61,587 nt of DNA from an uncultured Verrucomicrobiales bacterium (GTDB lineage Bacteria > Verrucomicrobiota > Verrucomicrobiia > Verrucomicrobiales > Akkermansiaceae): the NCBI GenBank assembly GCA_937928545.1, contig CALGJQ010000010.1, positions 1-61,587 of the forward strand. The letters are read 5' to 3'. Of this stretch, positions 9,358 through 19,541 are shown in pieces; position 1 is the first letter of the stretch; every line of letters starts with the position of its first letter. Made by a program: the position numbers and the translations under genes. The notes beneath the pieces were generated by a model. That model did no database searches and was not told the DNA's origin. It saw only the letters and a list, made by a program, of their open reading frames with translations.

Positions 9358-9830
9358 TAGGCTTGGTAGTCGGATTTCCCGCCGGTTTTTTTGAGGAGTT
9401 TTAGTTCGGAGATGACGATGGCTGGGTTGGCAGCCTTACACATGTCGTAGAGAGTGAGGGCCGCGACTGAGGCTCCGGTGAGCGCTTCCATTTCTACTCC
9501 GGTGCGGGAGGTGGTTTTCGCGGTGGCGGTGACGAGGAGGTTTTCGTCATCGTGGGGGGTGATTTCGATTTTTGCGGAATCGAGCGGGAGCGGGTGGCAG
9601 AGGGGAATAAGGTCGGAAGTTTTTTTGGTTCCAGAAATCCCAGCAAGGATGGCGGTATGGAGAACGGGCCCCTTTTTGTTCTGTAGCTCTCCGTCGTCCA
9701 TCTGCGAGATCAGATCGCGGCCTAGTTTGACGAGGCAGGTGGCAGTGGCGACGCGGACGCTTTCTGCTTTGGCGGAAACATCGACCATGAGGGGTTGATT
9801 TGAATCGTCGAGATGAGAGAGGTCAGCCAT
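9357..9830 (-). CDS. moaC: Cyclic pyranopterin monophosphate synthase MoaC
   Basis: MoaC makes cyclic pyranopterin monophosphate (precursor Z), the first stable intermediate of molybdenum cofactor synthesis. Visible family motifs are MVDVSAKAESVRVATA, LIPLCHPLPL and GVEMEALTGASVAALTLYDMCKA. I chose the ATG at 9830 (157 residues, MADLSHLDD), which matches the usual 155-165 residue length; the frame stays open 105 bases upstream, but that extension has no family resemblance. It is the first gene of the moaC, mobA-moaD, moaE operon. Confidence 0.94.
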   Translation of the reverse strand: MADLSHLDDSNQPLMVDVSAKAESVRVATATCLVKLGRDLISQMDDGELQNKKGPVLHTAILAGISGTKKTSDLIPLCHPLPLDSAKIEITPHDDENLLVTATAKTTSRTGVEMEALTGASVAALTLYDMCKAANPAIVISELKLLKKTGGKSDYQA

Positions 9831-10218
9831 CGGGAGAAGATTGGTCCTAGGGTTTCTGAAAGTCAATCGACTCAGGTTTGAAAGCAGCGAAGACAGCAGA
9901 ACCAAGCCGAATTGCTGCCTTTTTCGAGCGGGCAATACGGAGCTTTTTTGAGATTGCTCATGCCTGAAGGCATCTCGGGAAATTCACCAAAGGTTCCACC
10001 TAAGGAGAAGTAGTTGTTACAGAGTCTTAAATTTTTAGATATCTGAAATCCCAGTATTCGGAAAAAAAATTAGGGGGCTTTAGCCCCCTAGCCAACAGAT
10101 AAAAATAGAATTTTTATATTTTTTTACAATGCGTCATTCCTAAAAATAGTTGAACGAAAATCAGATTAAGTCATCTTAAGAGGCATCGGGGCATTGATAA
10201 GCATATCCTTGCAACGAA
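9831..10218. other. Intergenic region upstream of the moa operon and the RHS locus
   Basis: 388 bases between divergent transcription units without a convincing gene. It is AT-rich on the right side and holds a hairpin at 10072-10089, listed separately. I looked for a molybdenum-cofactor riboswitch on the minus strand and recognised none. Confidence 0.5.
10063..10089 (-). terminator. Terminator-like hairpin reading on the minus strand
   Basis: AGGGGGCT-TT-AGCCCCCT is a perfect 8-bp stem. On the minus strand it is followed by a run of U (eight A on the plus strand at about 10063-10070), the form of an intrinsic terminator. No minus-strand gene lies to the right that it could end, so it may be a leader terminator of the moa operon about 230 bases before moaC, or a relic. 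Confidence 0.55.
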
Positions 10219-10812
10219 GTGATCCTCACCGTTCTTGGAGTTCTTCTCTTGCTAGCGATCGTCTGGGTTCTCAAAGCACCAAGCCCCGACAGCGCCAGTA
10301 AACCTGACACGATCGTGGATTCCCAAAAAGATCGGGGACTTTCTGATCGTAAGCGGCCGTCTTCATCGTCAGGAGGTCCAGTCACCTTGGATGAGAAATT
10401 TGATGCCTCTCTTTACATGACCGTCAATCATCTTGATGGCCCCATCCCCAGCCCAGACCGCCTATTCGTCCGCGTTCCTTCGACCTCATCTCGCGTCGAA
10501 TTAGTTCCTAATTCTCAAAACGAGTTTCCGGTCCAGCCCGCCGGATTGAAGGAAACCGTTGCTCTGCGCGTGGCCTTCCCTGATCTCGACCCCGGCACTC
10601 CAGTTGCCGTGGTGATTCTCGATGGAGGTTCGTTCCCATCCCAAAAAGAAGTCTCACAGCTTATTGAGGTTGAAAAATGGGGTGGAGTTGAATTCCAATT
10701 CACGACCTCTGCGAACTTAGGCCACCACCGCCTCCAAGTTTCTCCTCGTGGCCACTTGCCCAAGTTGCTCGATATCTACGCCGCCTCAGATCCTTTGAAC
10801 GCTCCCCTCTAG
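10219..10812 (+). CDS. Membrane-anchored hypothetical protein preceding the RHS gene
   Basis: 197 residues from a GTG; the frame is closed by a stop six codons upstream, so no ATG start is available. The N-terminus is one hydrophobic segment (ILTVLGVLLLLAIVWVL, about 2-18) acting as signal anchor, followed by a Ser/Pro-rich linker and a beta-rich domain (about 60-190). No known family recognised. It stands 53 bases before the RHS gene on the same strand and is probably cotranscribed. An accessory role for RHS export or anchoring is an inference from position only. Confidence 0.6.
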   Translation: MILTVLGVLLLLAIVWVLKAPSPDSASKPDTIVDSQKDRGLSDRKRPSSSSGGPVTLDEKFDASLYMTVNHLDGPIPSPDRLFVRVPSTSSRVELVPNSQNEFPVQPAGLKETVALRVAFPDLDPGTPVAVVILDGGSFPSQKEVSQLIEVEKWGGVEFQFTTSANLGHHRLQVSPRGHLPKLLDIYAASDPLNAPL

Positions 10813-10865
10813 TCCAAGCCCTCCTTTTTTCCATTTCCTTTCCCAACTCCTAAAAACCTCTTGTT

Positions 10866-13800
10866 ATGAAACTTCGCCACCTTCTCGCACTCCTTCTCGT
10901 CACAGCCACTGCCACCTTCCTTTACGCTGGAGGTTACGGTAATTCCCCTTCAGCGAGCGACGAAGGGGACGATCCAAGTTGCGGTAACGGAGGATATTCA
11001 GATCCTCCGAAATGACCGAAATGCGAAGAGGAGCAGTCTGCTTCTAATTCATCTTCCGATACTTCCGATCAAGCTTGTGAGGGTTCTACGGAAAATCAAA
11101 TCTACGCCTATAACGGCAACGCTCAGCGCCGCATCGTTGATCTCGCCGTCTCAGGCGCTGCCGATGGCGACCTCGTGTTCCGCCGTTCCTCGGCTACCCG
11201 TCTTTCTAACCGTAATCTCGCTTACAGCGCCTTTGGTCGGGCCGGAGCATGGTCCCACAACTACGAGTGGTCTATCCGGCAGTCGAATCCGAACCGCTTC
11301 TCTGTGACCTACCCAGATGGCCGCGAGCTTTACTTTAAACCACCCACTGGAGGCGGTAATCTCTGGGTTTCGACCCAGCCGGGTCAGACTTCCCGCCTCC
11401 TCGTCGATGCTCCTAACTATACTCTGCAAGTCGCAGGCTCTAGTCAGGAAGTCCGCTTCCTTCGCTCCTCCTTCGCAAACGGGAGCTACTTCTACCGCGT
11501 GGCCTCGACCCAAGACGCTCGTGGAAACGTCACCACCTTCACCTATGCGAATCCCTACACCAAAAATATCAACAAAATAACTGACCACCACGGTCGTTGG
11601 ATCAAACTGTTCCATACCAACATGGGAACCGCCACTCAGACCTCTAAGACTCTTCACAAGACCCTCTTCGCTCCCACTGACGCTGACCAGTGGCATGATG
11701 TCACTATCACTCCGTCTAAGAAATTCCGCTTCCTAGCTTTTTATCAAGGAAATACCTGGCGCCAAAAGACCCCCATGCGCGTCTCCGAAATCGAATTCTT
11801 CGACGAGAATAACAACCTCATCATCGGCGGCACCCCTTATGGTTCCGAGCCTCTCATGGACCCCGCCAGTGTCGCGGCAAATGCATTCGATGGCGACACC
11901 TCCACCTACTACCAATACGCTTATGACAAAGCTGCCTACGTCGGCCTCGATCTCGGTGCTGGGAATGAAAAGAAAGTCTCCCGCATCCGCTACTACTTCA
12001 CTTCTCCCGTCGAGCAGGACGCTGACATCACCTTCGTCGGCCAAGATGATCCCGCCACTTCAAACTGGGTCGTCTCTCACATCAAAAGCTCCGATGGCCG
12101 CCGTGTCGACTACAGCTACGAAACCTTTACGGATTCCTCCGGCTGGTTTCAGTGGGTCCACCTCACCGGCGTAAACTACCCCGGCACCGATCAAGCAACT
12201 TACACCTACACTCAACTCCACGACTTCACCCATCCCGTCATCGAAACTGCAGATGATTCACGCTACGGAAACCCTCTCAAGCGCGCTCGCTACGCCTTTG
12301 CGGAAAATGGTTCCATCGGATACGTCCGCGAGGAATATAACGAAGCCACCGGTGATAAAATGGTCACCATCCTTCGCGGGAAAAATGGCCATAACCCCAA
12401 GATCCTCTGGCCCAATGGTCGCGTAAAATCCATCTTCTATAATAAGAACCGTATGGTCAAATCAGTCGATTCCTACGGATACTTCACCGACTACACTTAC
12501 TCCGGTAACAATGACGGTCACCTTCTTAGCGAGTCCGATGCCTTGGACCGCACCACCACCTACACCCGCGATTCTCAAGGCCACATCCTTACCATGACCA
12601 GCCCCTCAGGCAGCGTCACCACTTACACACGTGATTCCGAGGGCCGCCCCCTTACCATCAATCGAAACGGCGACACCACCACTCACACCCGTGACGCCCA
12701 AGGCAACATCACCCGCACCGACCATCCTGATGGCACTTACGAAACATGGACCTACAATGCTTTCGGCAAAAAACTTACCCACCGCGCCCGTAATGGCCAC
12801 ACGGCCCAGTGGTTCTATAACGGGAAAGGCAATCTCTGGAAGCAAGTCGCCGCCGATGGCGCACAAACCATCTTCAAATACTTCGGCCAAAACGGCGGCC
12901 CCACCGACCCCTCTAAGAGCAAGCTCTCTGGCCGCCTCGCCTTCGTCGTCGATGCCTACGGCAACACCACTTCCTACGATGAATACAATGACCGCGGTCA
13001 GATCCTCCAAATGACCCGCACCCCCGGGAACAATGTTGCTGGAATTCAGGATGTCACGACCGACTTCACCATCACCACCACCAATACCTACGACGACTAC
13101 GGGAACCTTCTTACCACCACCGTAAGCAGCAGTGATCCTGCCACCACCCCGCAGACCACTACTCACACTTACGACAGCCTCGCGCGCCGTCTCAGCACCA
13201 CCGATTCCCTCAACCGCACCACCATCTGGTCTTACGACTTCACCGGCAGCTCCTGCTGCGGTGGCTCCTCCAGTGCCGGTGCTTCCGCCAAGCCCTCCTC
13301 CATCACCTATCCAGATGGTTCCGTCACCGTCTTCGAATACGATAAGGAATGGCGTCTCCTCTCCCAGACCCGCGCCTCCGGCACCCTCCTCGCCGCCACC
13401 ACCAGCTTCACCTATGATGGCGTCGGCCAACGCCTCACCATGACCGATCCCCTCGGCCACGTCACCTCCTTCACCTATGACTCCGAGGGCCGCGTCGCCA
13501 CCACCACCCGCGCCTTCGGCACCCCTCTCGCCGCCACTACCACCAATGTCTATGACCTTGATGGGAACCTCACCTCCACCACCTCGGCAGTCGGCACCAC
13601 CACCACCATGGCCTACGACGCCATGAATCGCGCCGTCTCCACCACCGCCGCAGCTGGCACCGCCATCGCTGCCACCTCCAGCCGCACCTACAGCACCACC
13701 ACCGGAGAACTCACCAAGGTCACCGACCCCCTCGGCCGTGACACCAGCTTCCTCTACGATGACCTCGGCCGCAACATCCGCACCGACCTCCCGGACGCCA

Positions 13801-16271
13801 GCTTCACCACCACCACCTACGACCTCCTTGGCCGTGCCTACCAGCGCACCGATGTCCTCGGCAATACCTCCTCCACTATCTTCACCAGCAGGGGAGCGGC
13901 CAAGTCCACCACCAACGCCGCCGGAGTCACCATGACTTACCTCTACGATGGCCTCGGTCGCAGCACCTCCGTCACCTACCCCTCCGGAAAGACCGTCCAC
14001 TCCGGCTATGACAATGGGAACCAGCGCACTTCCACCACCCTCGCCCTCGGCACTCCCGAGCAAACCGTCACCACCACTGCTTACGACAACATGGGCCGCG
14101 TCATCTCCTCGACCGATGGCACCGGTGCCACCTCCTCCCGCACCTACGACCTCCTTGGTCGCACTACCTCCAGCACTGATGGCAATAACCTCACCACCAG
14201 CTACACCTACGACCTCGATGGCCAACTCCTCACCGTCACCGCCCCCGATAACATCGTCACCTCCACCCGCACTTACAATGCTCTCCACCAACTCGTCAGC
14301 AATACCGATGGAGCCAATCGCACCATCACCTACGTGTATGATGCCATTGGCCGCATGACCTCCTACACCGACGCCAAGAATGCCACCTTCAGCTTCGCTT
14401 ACGATGCTCTCAGCCGCCTCATCACCCGCACCGAGCCAGACGCCACCTCCCAGAGCTACACCTACGATGTCCTAGGCCGCCTCCTCGTCCACACCAAGGC
14501 CGATGGCGAAACCAAAACCCATCACTACGAGAACCCCGACCGCGATTTCCTCACCAAAATCACCTACTCCAATGGCGAGCCCGCTCACCTCTTCAGCGGG
14601 CATAATGCCGCCGGGCAACCCGCCACCCTCAGCAACCAACATGCTGCCATCACCTACGGTTATGATACCGCCGGTCGCCCGATCAGCGAAGGCCAAGCCA
14701 TCAGCGGGCTTGCCGAGACTCACACCTTCAGCTACCAATACAACATGGATGGTCAACTTCAGAGTCACACCCGACCCGATGGCACCCTCGTTGAGTATGG
14801 CTACAACGAGCGCCAGCTCCTCACCTCCCTCACCGCCGATGGCCCGCCCCCCGTTGCCGACTACACCTATAATGGTCGTAACCAACTCACTGGCACCAGC
14901 GTTGAAAACGGCCTCTTCACCCGGAACCACAGCTACGACCTCGGCGGCCGCCTCACCGGCGTCACCCAACTCGCCGCCAATGGCGCCACCACCCTCGATA
15001 GCACCGCCTACACCTTAGATAATGCCGGTCAGCGCACTGGCATCACCCGAAATGGCATTTCCGAGACTTACAGCTATGACAACGCCCGCCAAGTCATCAC
15101 CGGTGACTACAACAATCTCAGCACCACCCAAAGCTGGGCCTACGACCTCGCCGGAAACCGCAGCTCTGCCACCACCAACGGTAGCAGCACCAACTACACC
15201 GCTAACGTCGTCAACGAATACAGCACCATTGGCTCCACTTCGCCGACTTATGATGCCAATGGCAACCTCCTCTACAACGGCAGCGACGCCACCTACACTT
15301 GGAACATCAACAACCGCCTCATCTCCGTTGCCAAAACCACCGGAGACACTGGCAGCTACAAATATGATCCTCTCGGCCGCCGCGTCGCTCGCACCGCCAG
15401 CATCGCGTCTGTCACCACCACCACCTTCTACCTCCACAATGGCTGGAATGTCGAGCTAGAGCACGATGGCACCCGCTACACCCGCCGCCGCAGCTGGGGT
15501 CTTGATCTCAGTGGCAGCCTCCAAGGCGCTGGCGGAGTCGGCGGTCTCATCATGACCGAAGTTCTTGATGCCAGCGGAACCGCCACCGCCAACTACTACC
15601 CAAGTTATGATGGCAACGGCAACATCACCGCTCTCATCGATAACAGCGGAGCCGTCGTCGCCACCTGGCGCTACGACGCCTATGGCAACACCTTAGCCAC
15701 CACTGGCACTCCAAGTCTGGAAACCTACCGCTTCAGCACGAAACCCTACGACGAACTTACAGGGCTCTACTACTACGGCTACAGGTATTACGATCCAGTG
15801 ACCGGGAGGTGGCCAAGCAGGGATCCGATTGGGGAGAGAGGAGGGGTGAACCTCTATGGGATGGTGGGGAATAGAATAACAAACGTGTTTGACATACTAG
15901 GATTACTCCCTCCCGAGCCGGTCCGTGGTGAGCTACCTTCAGGTCCATTTGAACCCGGTCTAACGCTATTGCCGCCTCCGGGAAGCATTCCGCCTATGGT
16001 TGAGACATATGAGTGTGAATGCACAGTCTCAGGTAGTTGCTGTTGTGGTGAGGGGCCGAGGTTTGACATTGAGGGTGCGGGGTTTGCTCAAGGAGATAAA
16101 GGAGTTGATAAGGCTAAGATCCGTAGAGCGGCAGAATTAGCTGCTGAGTTGGACGCAGCTCAGCAATGTGAGGGCGACGATTGTGAAGTTACACTAAAAG
16201 CACCAGACTGCGAATGTTATGAATGGCAAAGGCATGAGGGAGATCAGTCCCCGCTTGCAATTAACAACTGA
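10866..16271 (+). CDS. RHS/YD-repeat protein with discoidin-like insert and in-frame TGA at codon 50
   Basis: Reading from the ATG at 10866 gives a signal peptide (MKLRHLLALLLVTATATFLYA) and the sequence SDPPK, then TGA (11013-11015), then PKCEEEQ and an open frame to 16271, 1801 codons in all. Without the TGA this is a complete secreted RHS protein. If translation restarts downstream (for example GTG 11175) the signal peptide is lost. Domains: N-terminal RHS region with YPDGRELYF; an F5/8-type-C-like segment (about 278-398; AFDGDTSTYYQY, VGLDLG); dozens of YD repeats (about 520-1620); the core end LTGLYYYGYRYYDPVTGRW and PSRDPIGE (about 1635-1655); and a Cys-rich variable tip (about 1683-1801, ECECTVSGSCCC). 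RHS proteins form a shell around a C-terminal toxin or effector; the tip here matches no toxin I know. The TGA replaces what could be Cys (CPKC). Confidence 0.8.
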
Positions 16272-16283
16272 TTCAAAGCCATA

Positions 16284-16973
16284 ATGAAAAATTATTTCCG
16301 ATTTGTCTCTTTCGCCGTACTGCTAGTATTTAGTCAATCTTCCTTGCTTGAAGGAGCTAAAATAACAAGAACTCATACTATAGATTTAAAACTTCTTCAC
16401 AAGAAGGGTTGGTTTGGGGAGATTGAAAACGAAGAGGGAAACTACATCTCCTTTAAAGCTAATCAGGTTTATTTTGACGTATTGTTGCAGGCGACAAAGG
16501 TCCACTCAAAAGGTTTAGTTAGGTCGGTTGTTAAAATTGAACCGGAGGACCGGTCCTTCACTTACAAAATTGTTCCTGAGGGCGATCTATACATAATTTA
16601 CCTGAAGGCCGCGAACGACGGAACAGATCTTGTCTCATCAATGAGAATATACCTCCATTGTTTAAGTAGATTGGCACAGAGTAAACTGATCGCAAAAGCG
16701 TCCGAAAAGGGAATTAGTGAAAAGTCGGATGGACTAAATACGGCTCTAAAAGCTGAATATCTGACACGGAAACTAGCGATGAAATTGGAACGGAATATTT
16801 GGGAGAAATGGTGTCTAGCCAACGATGTCAAATATCGAAAATTATTTAAATATGAAAAAGTAGAGAAATTGGAGTTAGAAGAATGGGTGACAACTGTTGA
16901 AGGGGTAACTGCGCGAAAAAAAATACTGAGTCAACAGTCGAAGATAGCGGGCGATCAGAGTCCTAAAGAGTAA
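16284..16973 (+). CDS. Exported protein downstream of the RHS gene, possible tip partner
   Basis: 229 residues with a signal peptide (about 1-25, FAVLLVFSQSSLLEGA). The rest is a charged, Lys/Glu-rich domain with no family I recognise. It starts 12 bases after the RHS stop and has the low-GC composition of the RHS tip, unlike the GC-rich YD core. In polymorphic toxin loci this position usually holds an immunity protein; that role is inferred from position. The 212-bp repeat begins 30 bases after its stop. Confidence 0.65.
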   Translation: MKNYFRFVSFAVLLVFSQSSLLEGAKITRTHTIDLKLLHKKGWFGEIENEEGNYISFKANQVYFDVLLQATKVHSKGLVRSVVKIEPEDRSFTYKIVPEGDLYIIYLKAANDGTDLVSSMRIYLHCLSRLAQSKLIAKASEKGISEKSDGLNTALKAEYLTRKLAMKLERNIWEKWCLANDVKYRKLFKYEKVEKLELEEWVTTVEGVTARKKILSQQSKIAGDQSPKE

Positions 16974-17003
16974 TAAATGACTAAGGTGCCAGACAAAGCA
17001 TGA

Positions 17004-17215
17004 GGAAAACCCTCTGTATCCAAGTGTCTTCAATGGTTTTACGGCGGGGTGAGATGGTGTAATCTGGGGCAGATTTTGGGGTGTTCGGCATCCTGAGCCT
17101 GTCGGAGGTTCGAAAGTCCCAAGCACCTTCGTCCTGCAATCGCCCGCTCCGGCACGCTGTCTGCGGTCGATTCCTCCCGTCAGACATCGCGCCTCCGCTC
17201 GTGCGTTGGTGTTCG
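17004..17215 (+). repeat. 212-bp direct repeat, copy 1
   Basis: This block recurs at 24359-24570 in the same orientation, with the same length and no indel; most differences cluster in a short middle stretch. It runs from GGAAAACCCTCTGTATCC to GTGCGTTGGTGTTCG. Each copy lies shortly after an RHS tip plus partner gene. Its minus strand is open in one frame (KTIE.TWIQRVF), but I do not call a gene. Confidence 0.85.
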
Positions 17216-18168
17216 GAGAGCGGTCGCTGGGCCTCGATGCTCAACTCTGGCGGCTCGCTATCGCTCCCACGCCATTCGTTCGCCTCGGCCGCTTCCTTCG
17301 TTGTGTTTCAGACGTTCCTCCCGTGCTCCTTGGTCACCGCTCCTCGCGTCGCTTTCGTCGTTCCTCCTCATGCCCACCGCCCGCTCGTCTCTCTGTTCGC
17401 TCCGGGCTCCGGGGGTGGGGGAGGCGCCTCATCGTCCTGCTTCGCAGAGGTTGGTAGATCCCCCCCGGATACCTGCGCTTTAGGTTCTTCTCTTTAGGGT
17501 TCTCTCTTCGTGGCGGTCTCGGTGAATTGCCTTTGCTCTGAACAGGACCAGCCTCCTACGTCGGACCAGTTCAAAGGGGTGCTCCTGCCGTCGCAGGCTG
17601 CCTCCCCAGCCTCTCGCTCCGCTCGCCCCAGAGTTCCACACCCCAGCCTGCGTCATCATGTTCCGGTCGTGACCTCCCTCCACATCATGACTCCGGCCCC
17701 CGCCCCCAGCATCGACCCGAAAAGCGTGGGCATCGGGAACCTCATAAAGAAAATCATCATCCCACCTCTCGCCCTGCCGCCGGTCGGCCATGGCCTCAAG
17801 AATGGATCCTTCGACGACCGACCACTACCATTCTTGACCCCAAGTCCTCCTCGGCGGCATCGGTCCTTACGGACTTTGCGCGGCAAAGTCCTTCGCCAAA
17901 GGCTCGGCTGCAGAGAATTCACCACTCACCATTCATAACTCATCATTCCCCCTGGGTGGTCAGTCCGGAGGGTTCTGGCTGTCGTAGTCCGCCGGTGCCA
18001 ACGCTTCGGCGTCGCGTTCATCAAAGCAGTCCGCCGCAACATGTCCCGCGCCCCAGTCCACCCCCTCCCTTGGCCTTAGCCGTGCGGTGTTCGGTGTTCG
18101 CCGCGCTTCGCGAGGCTCCACCGCCCAGCACGGCCCCACCCGACAAAGAACTCCCTGAGGCCAGGCGC
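17216..18168. other. Long GC-rich stretch without a convincing gene
   Basis: About 950 bases between the repeat and the XRE regulator. Several frames are open because of high GC content, but their translations are low-complexity (Ser, Arg, Pro) and show no domain. It contains a perfect 8-bp hairpin, GGACTTTG-CGCGG-CAAAGTCC (17871-17891). It may hold the left end of the mobile block; no attachment site could be defined. Confidence 0.4.
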
Positions 18169-18172
18169 TCAC
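17960..18172 (-). CDS. Possible small protein translationally coupled to the XRE regulator
   Basis: A 70-codon frame starts at a GTG overlapping the stop of the XRE gene (GTGA). The first 40 residues look like noise, but the end, AADCFDERDAEALAPADYD, is acidic and protein-like. No family recognised. It could be a real small gene of the mobile block or the end of a decayed gene. Confidence 0.25.
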   Translation of the reverse strand: MSAWPQGVLCRVGPCWAVEPREARRTPNTARLRPREGVDWGAGHVAADCFDERDAEALAPADYDSQNPPD

Positions 18173-18510
18173 GCGCCTCCTTTGCTTTGATCGTGGAGAG
18201 CTAGAAAACCCTCGGCCATCTCAATCACTTTGTTTTGCTGCCGCCGGGGAAGTTGGCTCACCCGGTCAAATACTTTGCCCAGGCGTCCGCCGCTCACTCC
18301 TTTGGTTTTTACGGGAGGAAGGCCGAGAAGATCTTCCACGGTCACGCCCAAAGCTTTGGCAATTGGTGCCAGGGCTTCCGAGCGGGGAGTTTTTCCGGTT
18401 CGCTCCCAGTAACTGACGTTTGAGGAATCTTGATCGATGGCGCGGGCAAGTTCGCGCTGAGAAATTCCAGCACGCTCCCGGAGTTCGCGAAGGCGTGACT
18501 TTGAAGACAT
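18169..18510 (-). CDS. XRE-family helix-turn-helix transcriptional regulator
   Basis: 113 residues from the ATG at 18510 (MSSKSRLRELRERAG). Residues 5-60 are a lambda-Cro-type helix-turn-helix: GISQRELARAIDQDSSNVSYWERTGKTP, then IAKALGVTVEDLLGLP. The C-terminal half is a charged helix. Upstream ATG/GTG options exist, but the extension is not family-like. It is divergent from the primase gene 228 bases away, the usual place for a regulator controlling a mobile element's replication genes. Confidence 0.85.
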   Translation of the reverse strand: MSSKSRLRELRERAGISQRELARAIDQDSSNVSYWERTGKTPRSEALAPIAKALGVTVEDLLGLPPVKTKGVSGGRLGKVFDRVSQLPRRQQNKVIEMAEGFLALHDQSKGGA

Positions 18511-18737
18511 GCACGCAGTGTAACCGCTCCGTGAGAAATAGACTTGCATTTGCGTAGTCTGCTACGCATTAGTGGGCAGTGCAATTAAACTTGACGCACA
18601 TTTAAGAAAAACGGCCAGCAGTGTCCTTCCGGCAAGAAATCCACTGCTGACCAAACCAAAACGCGAGCCAATCGGCCCAGCGCTTCGTGGAAACGGTAGC
18701 GCGGGAGGTCTTTTGGTTCCAGCCCAGAACCAAACCA

Positions 18738-19541
18738 ATGCCACGAATCGCAGAATCCACTATCGACCGAATCAAATCTGAAACTGACCTCATCGCGCTC
18801 ATCCAGTCGCGGGGGACGACCTTGAAAAAACAGGGAAGCAACTGGACGGGGCTTTGCCCGTTCCACCCCGATGAAAAAACGCCCAACCTGATCGTGACCC
18901 CGGGCAAGGGCCTCTTCCGCTGCATGGCGAGCCAGTGCGGGAAAAGTGGGAACGCGATCCAGTTCGTGCAGTGGTTCGATGGCGTGAGCTTCCGGCACGC
19001 TTGCGAAGTCCTCGCGACCGGCGGCAAAGCCGCCTTTGCGCAGACCAACGGGAAAACGAAAATCGCGACCGTCCCGAAACTTCCTTGTCCACTCGACACC
19101 GCCGCCGATCAAAGCAAACTCCTCGACCAGGTTGCCGACTTTTACCACGGGAAACTCGATCAGGCGGCCTTGGCCTATCTCGCCTCTCGCGGCCTCGATG
19201 ACGAGGCGATGGTGAAGCGGTTCAAACTTGGATTTTCCGACCGAACTCTCGGCCTCCGGATCCCGCTCAACAATCGGAAGGAAGGTGAAGAACTCCGCGA
19301 CAAACTCAAAGCCCTCGGAGTCTATCGCCAGAACGGCCGCGAACATTTGAACGGTTGCCTCACCGTCCCGATTTACGACACGCAAGGCCAGCCGGTGCAG
19401 ATTTACGGAAGACGAATCAGCCCGCCACTCCGAAGGCCAACCGCCATCTTTACCTTGCCCGACCGCTTGCCGGAATCTTCAACTTTGAAGCCCTCAAAAG
19501 TCGTGAAATCATCCTCACCGAAAGCATCATCGATGCACTGA
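18738..19541 (+). CDS. Primase-helicase, N-terminal part (CHC2 zinc finger), frameshifted
   Basis: From the ATG at 18738 (PRIAESTIDRIKSETDLI) the sequence resembles DnaG: a CHC2 zinc-binding domain with CPFHPDEKTP and CMASQCGKSGNA around residues 40-75, which binds template DNA. The homology continues to QPVQIYGRRI (about residue 225), after which this frame becomes nonsense (PLRRPTAIF) and stops at 19541. The true continuation, PKANRHLYLARPLAG, is in the -1 frame of the next entry. The two therefore form one gene of about 920 codons with a one-base shift around 19405-19435. No slippery heptamer is visible, so mutation or sequencing error is likelier than programmed frameshifting. Confidence 0.75.
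   Translation: MPRIAESTIDRIKSETDLIALIQSRGTTLKKQGSNWTGLCPFHPDEKTPNLIVTPGKGLFRCMASQCGKSGNAIQFVQWFDGVSFRHACEVLATGGKAAFAQTNGKTKIATVPKLPCPLDTAADQSKLLDQVADFYHGKLDQAALAYLASRGLDDEAMVKRFKLGFSDRTLGLRIPLNNRKEGEELRDKLKALGVYRQNGREHLNGCLTVPIYDTQGQPVQIYGRRISPPLRRPTAIFTLPDRLPESSTLKPSKVVKSSSPKASSMH

Noticed and set aside
9831..10218. Molybdenum-cofactor riboswitch before moaC
   Set aside because: Position would suit, but I could not match the conserved helices; only a terminator-like hairpin is supported.
12606..14291. Long minus-strand open frame of 561 codons
   Set aside because: Antisense to the YD repeats; Gly/Val-rich composition follows from ACC/GCC-rich repeats on the plus strand.
12500..15700. Tandem DNA repeats that might suggest a CRISPR or satellite
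   Set aside because: They are coding YD repeats with variable spacing and sequence; no constant repeat with unique spacers exists here or elsewhere in the window.
17081..17960. Several plus-strand frames of 80-140 codons
   Set aside because: Low-complexity Ser/Arg/Pro translations in a GC-rich stretch, no start signals or domains.
19405..19435. Programmed -1 frameshift in the primase gene
   Set aside because: No slippery heptamer or downstream pseudoknot visible, and primases are not known for recoding; mutation is simpler.
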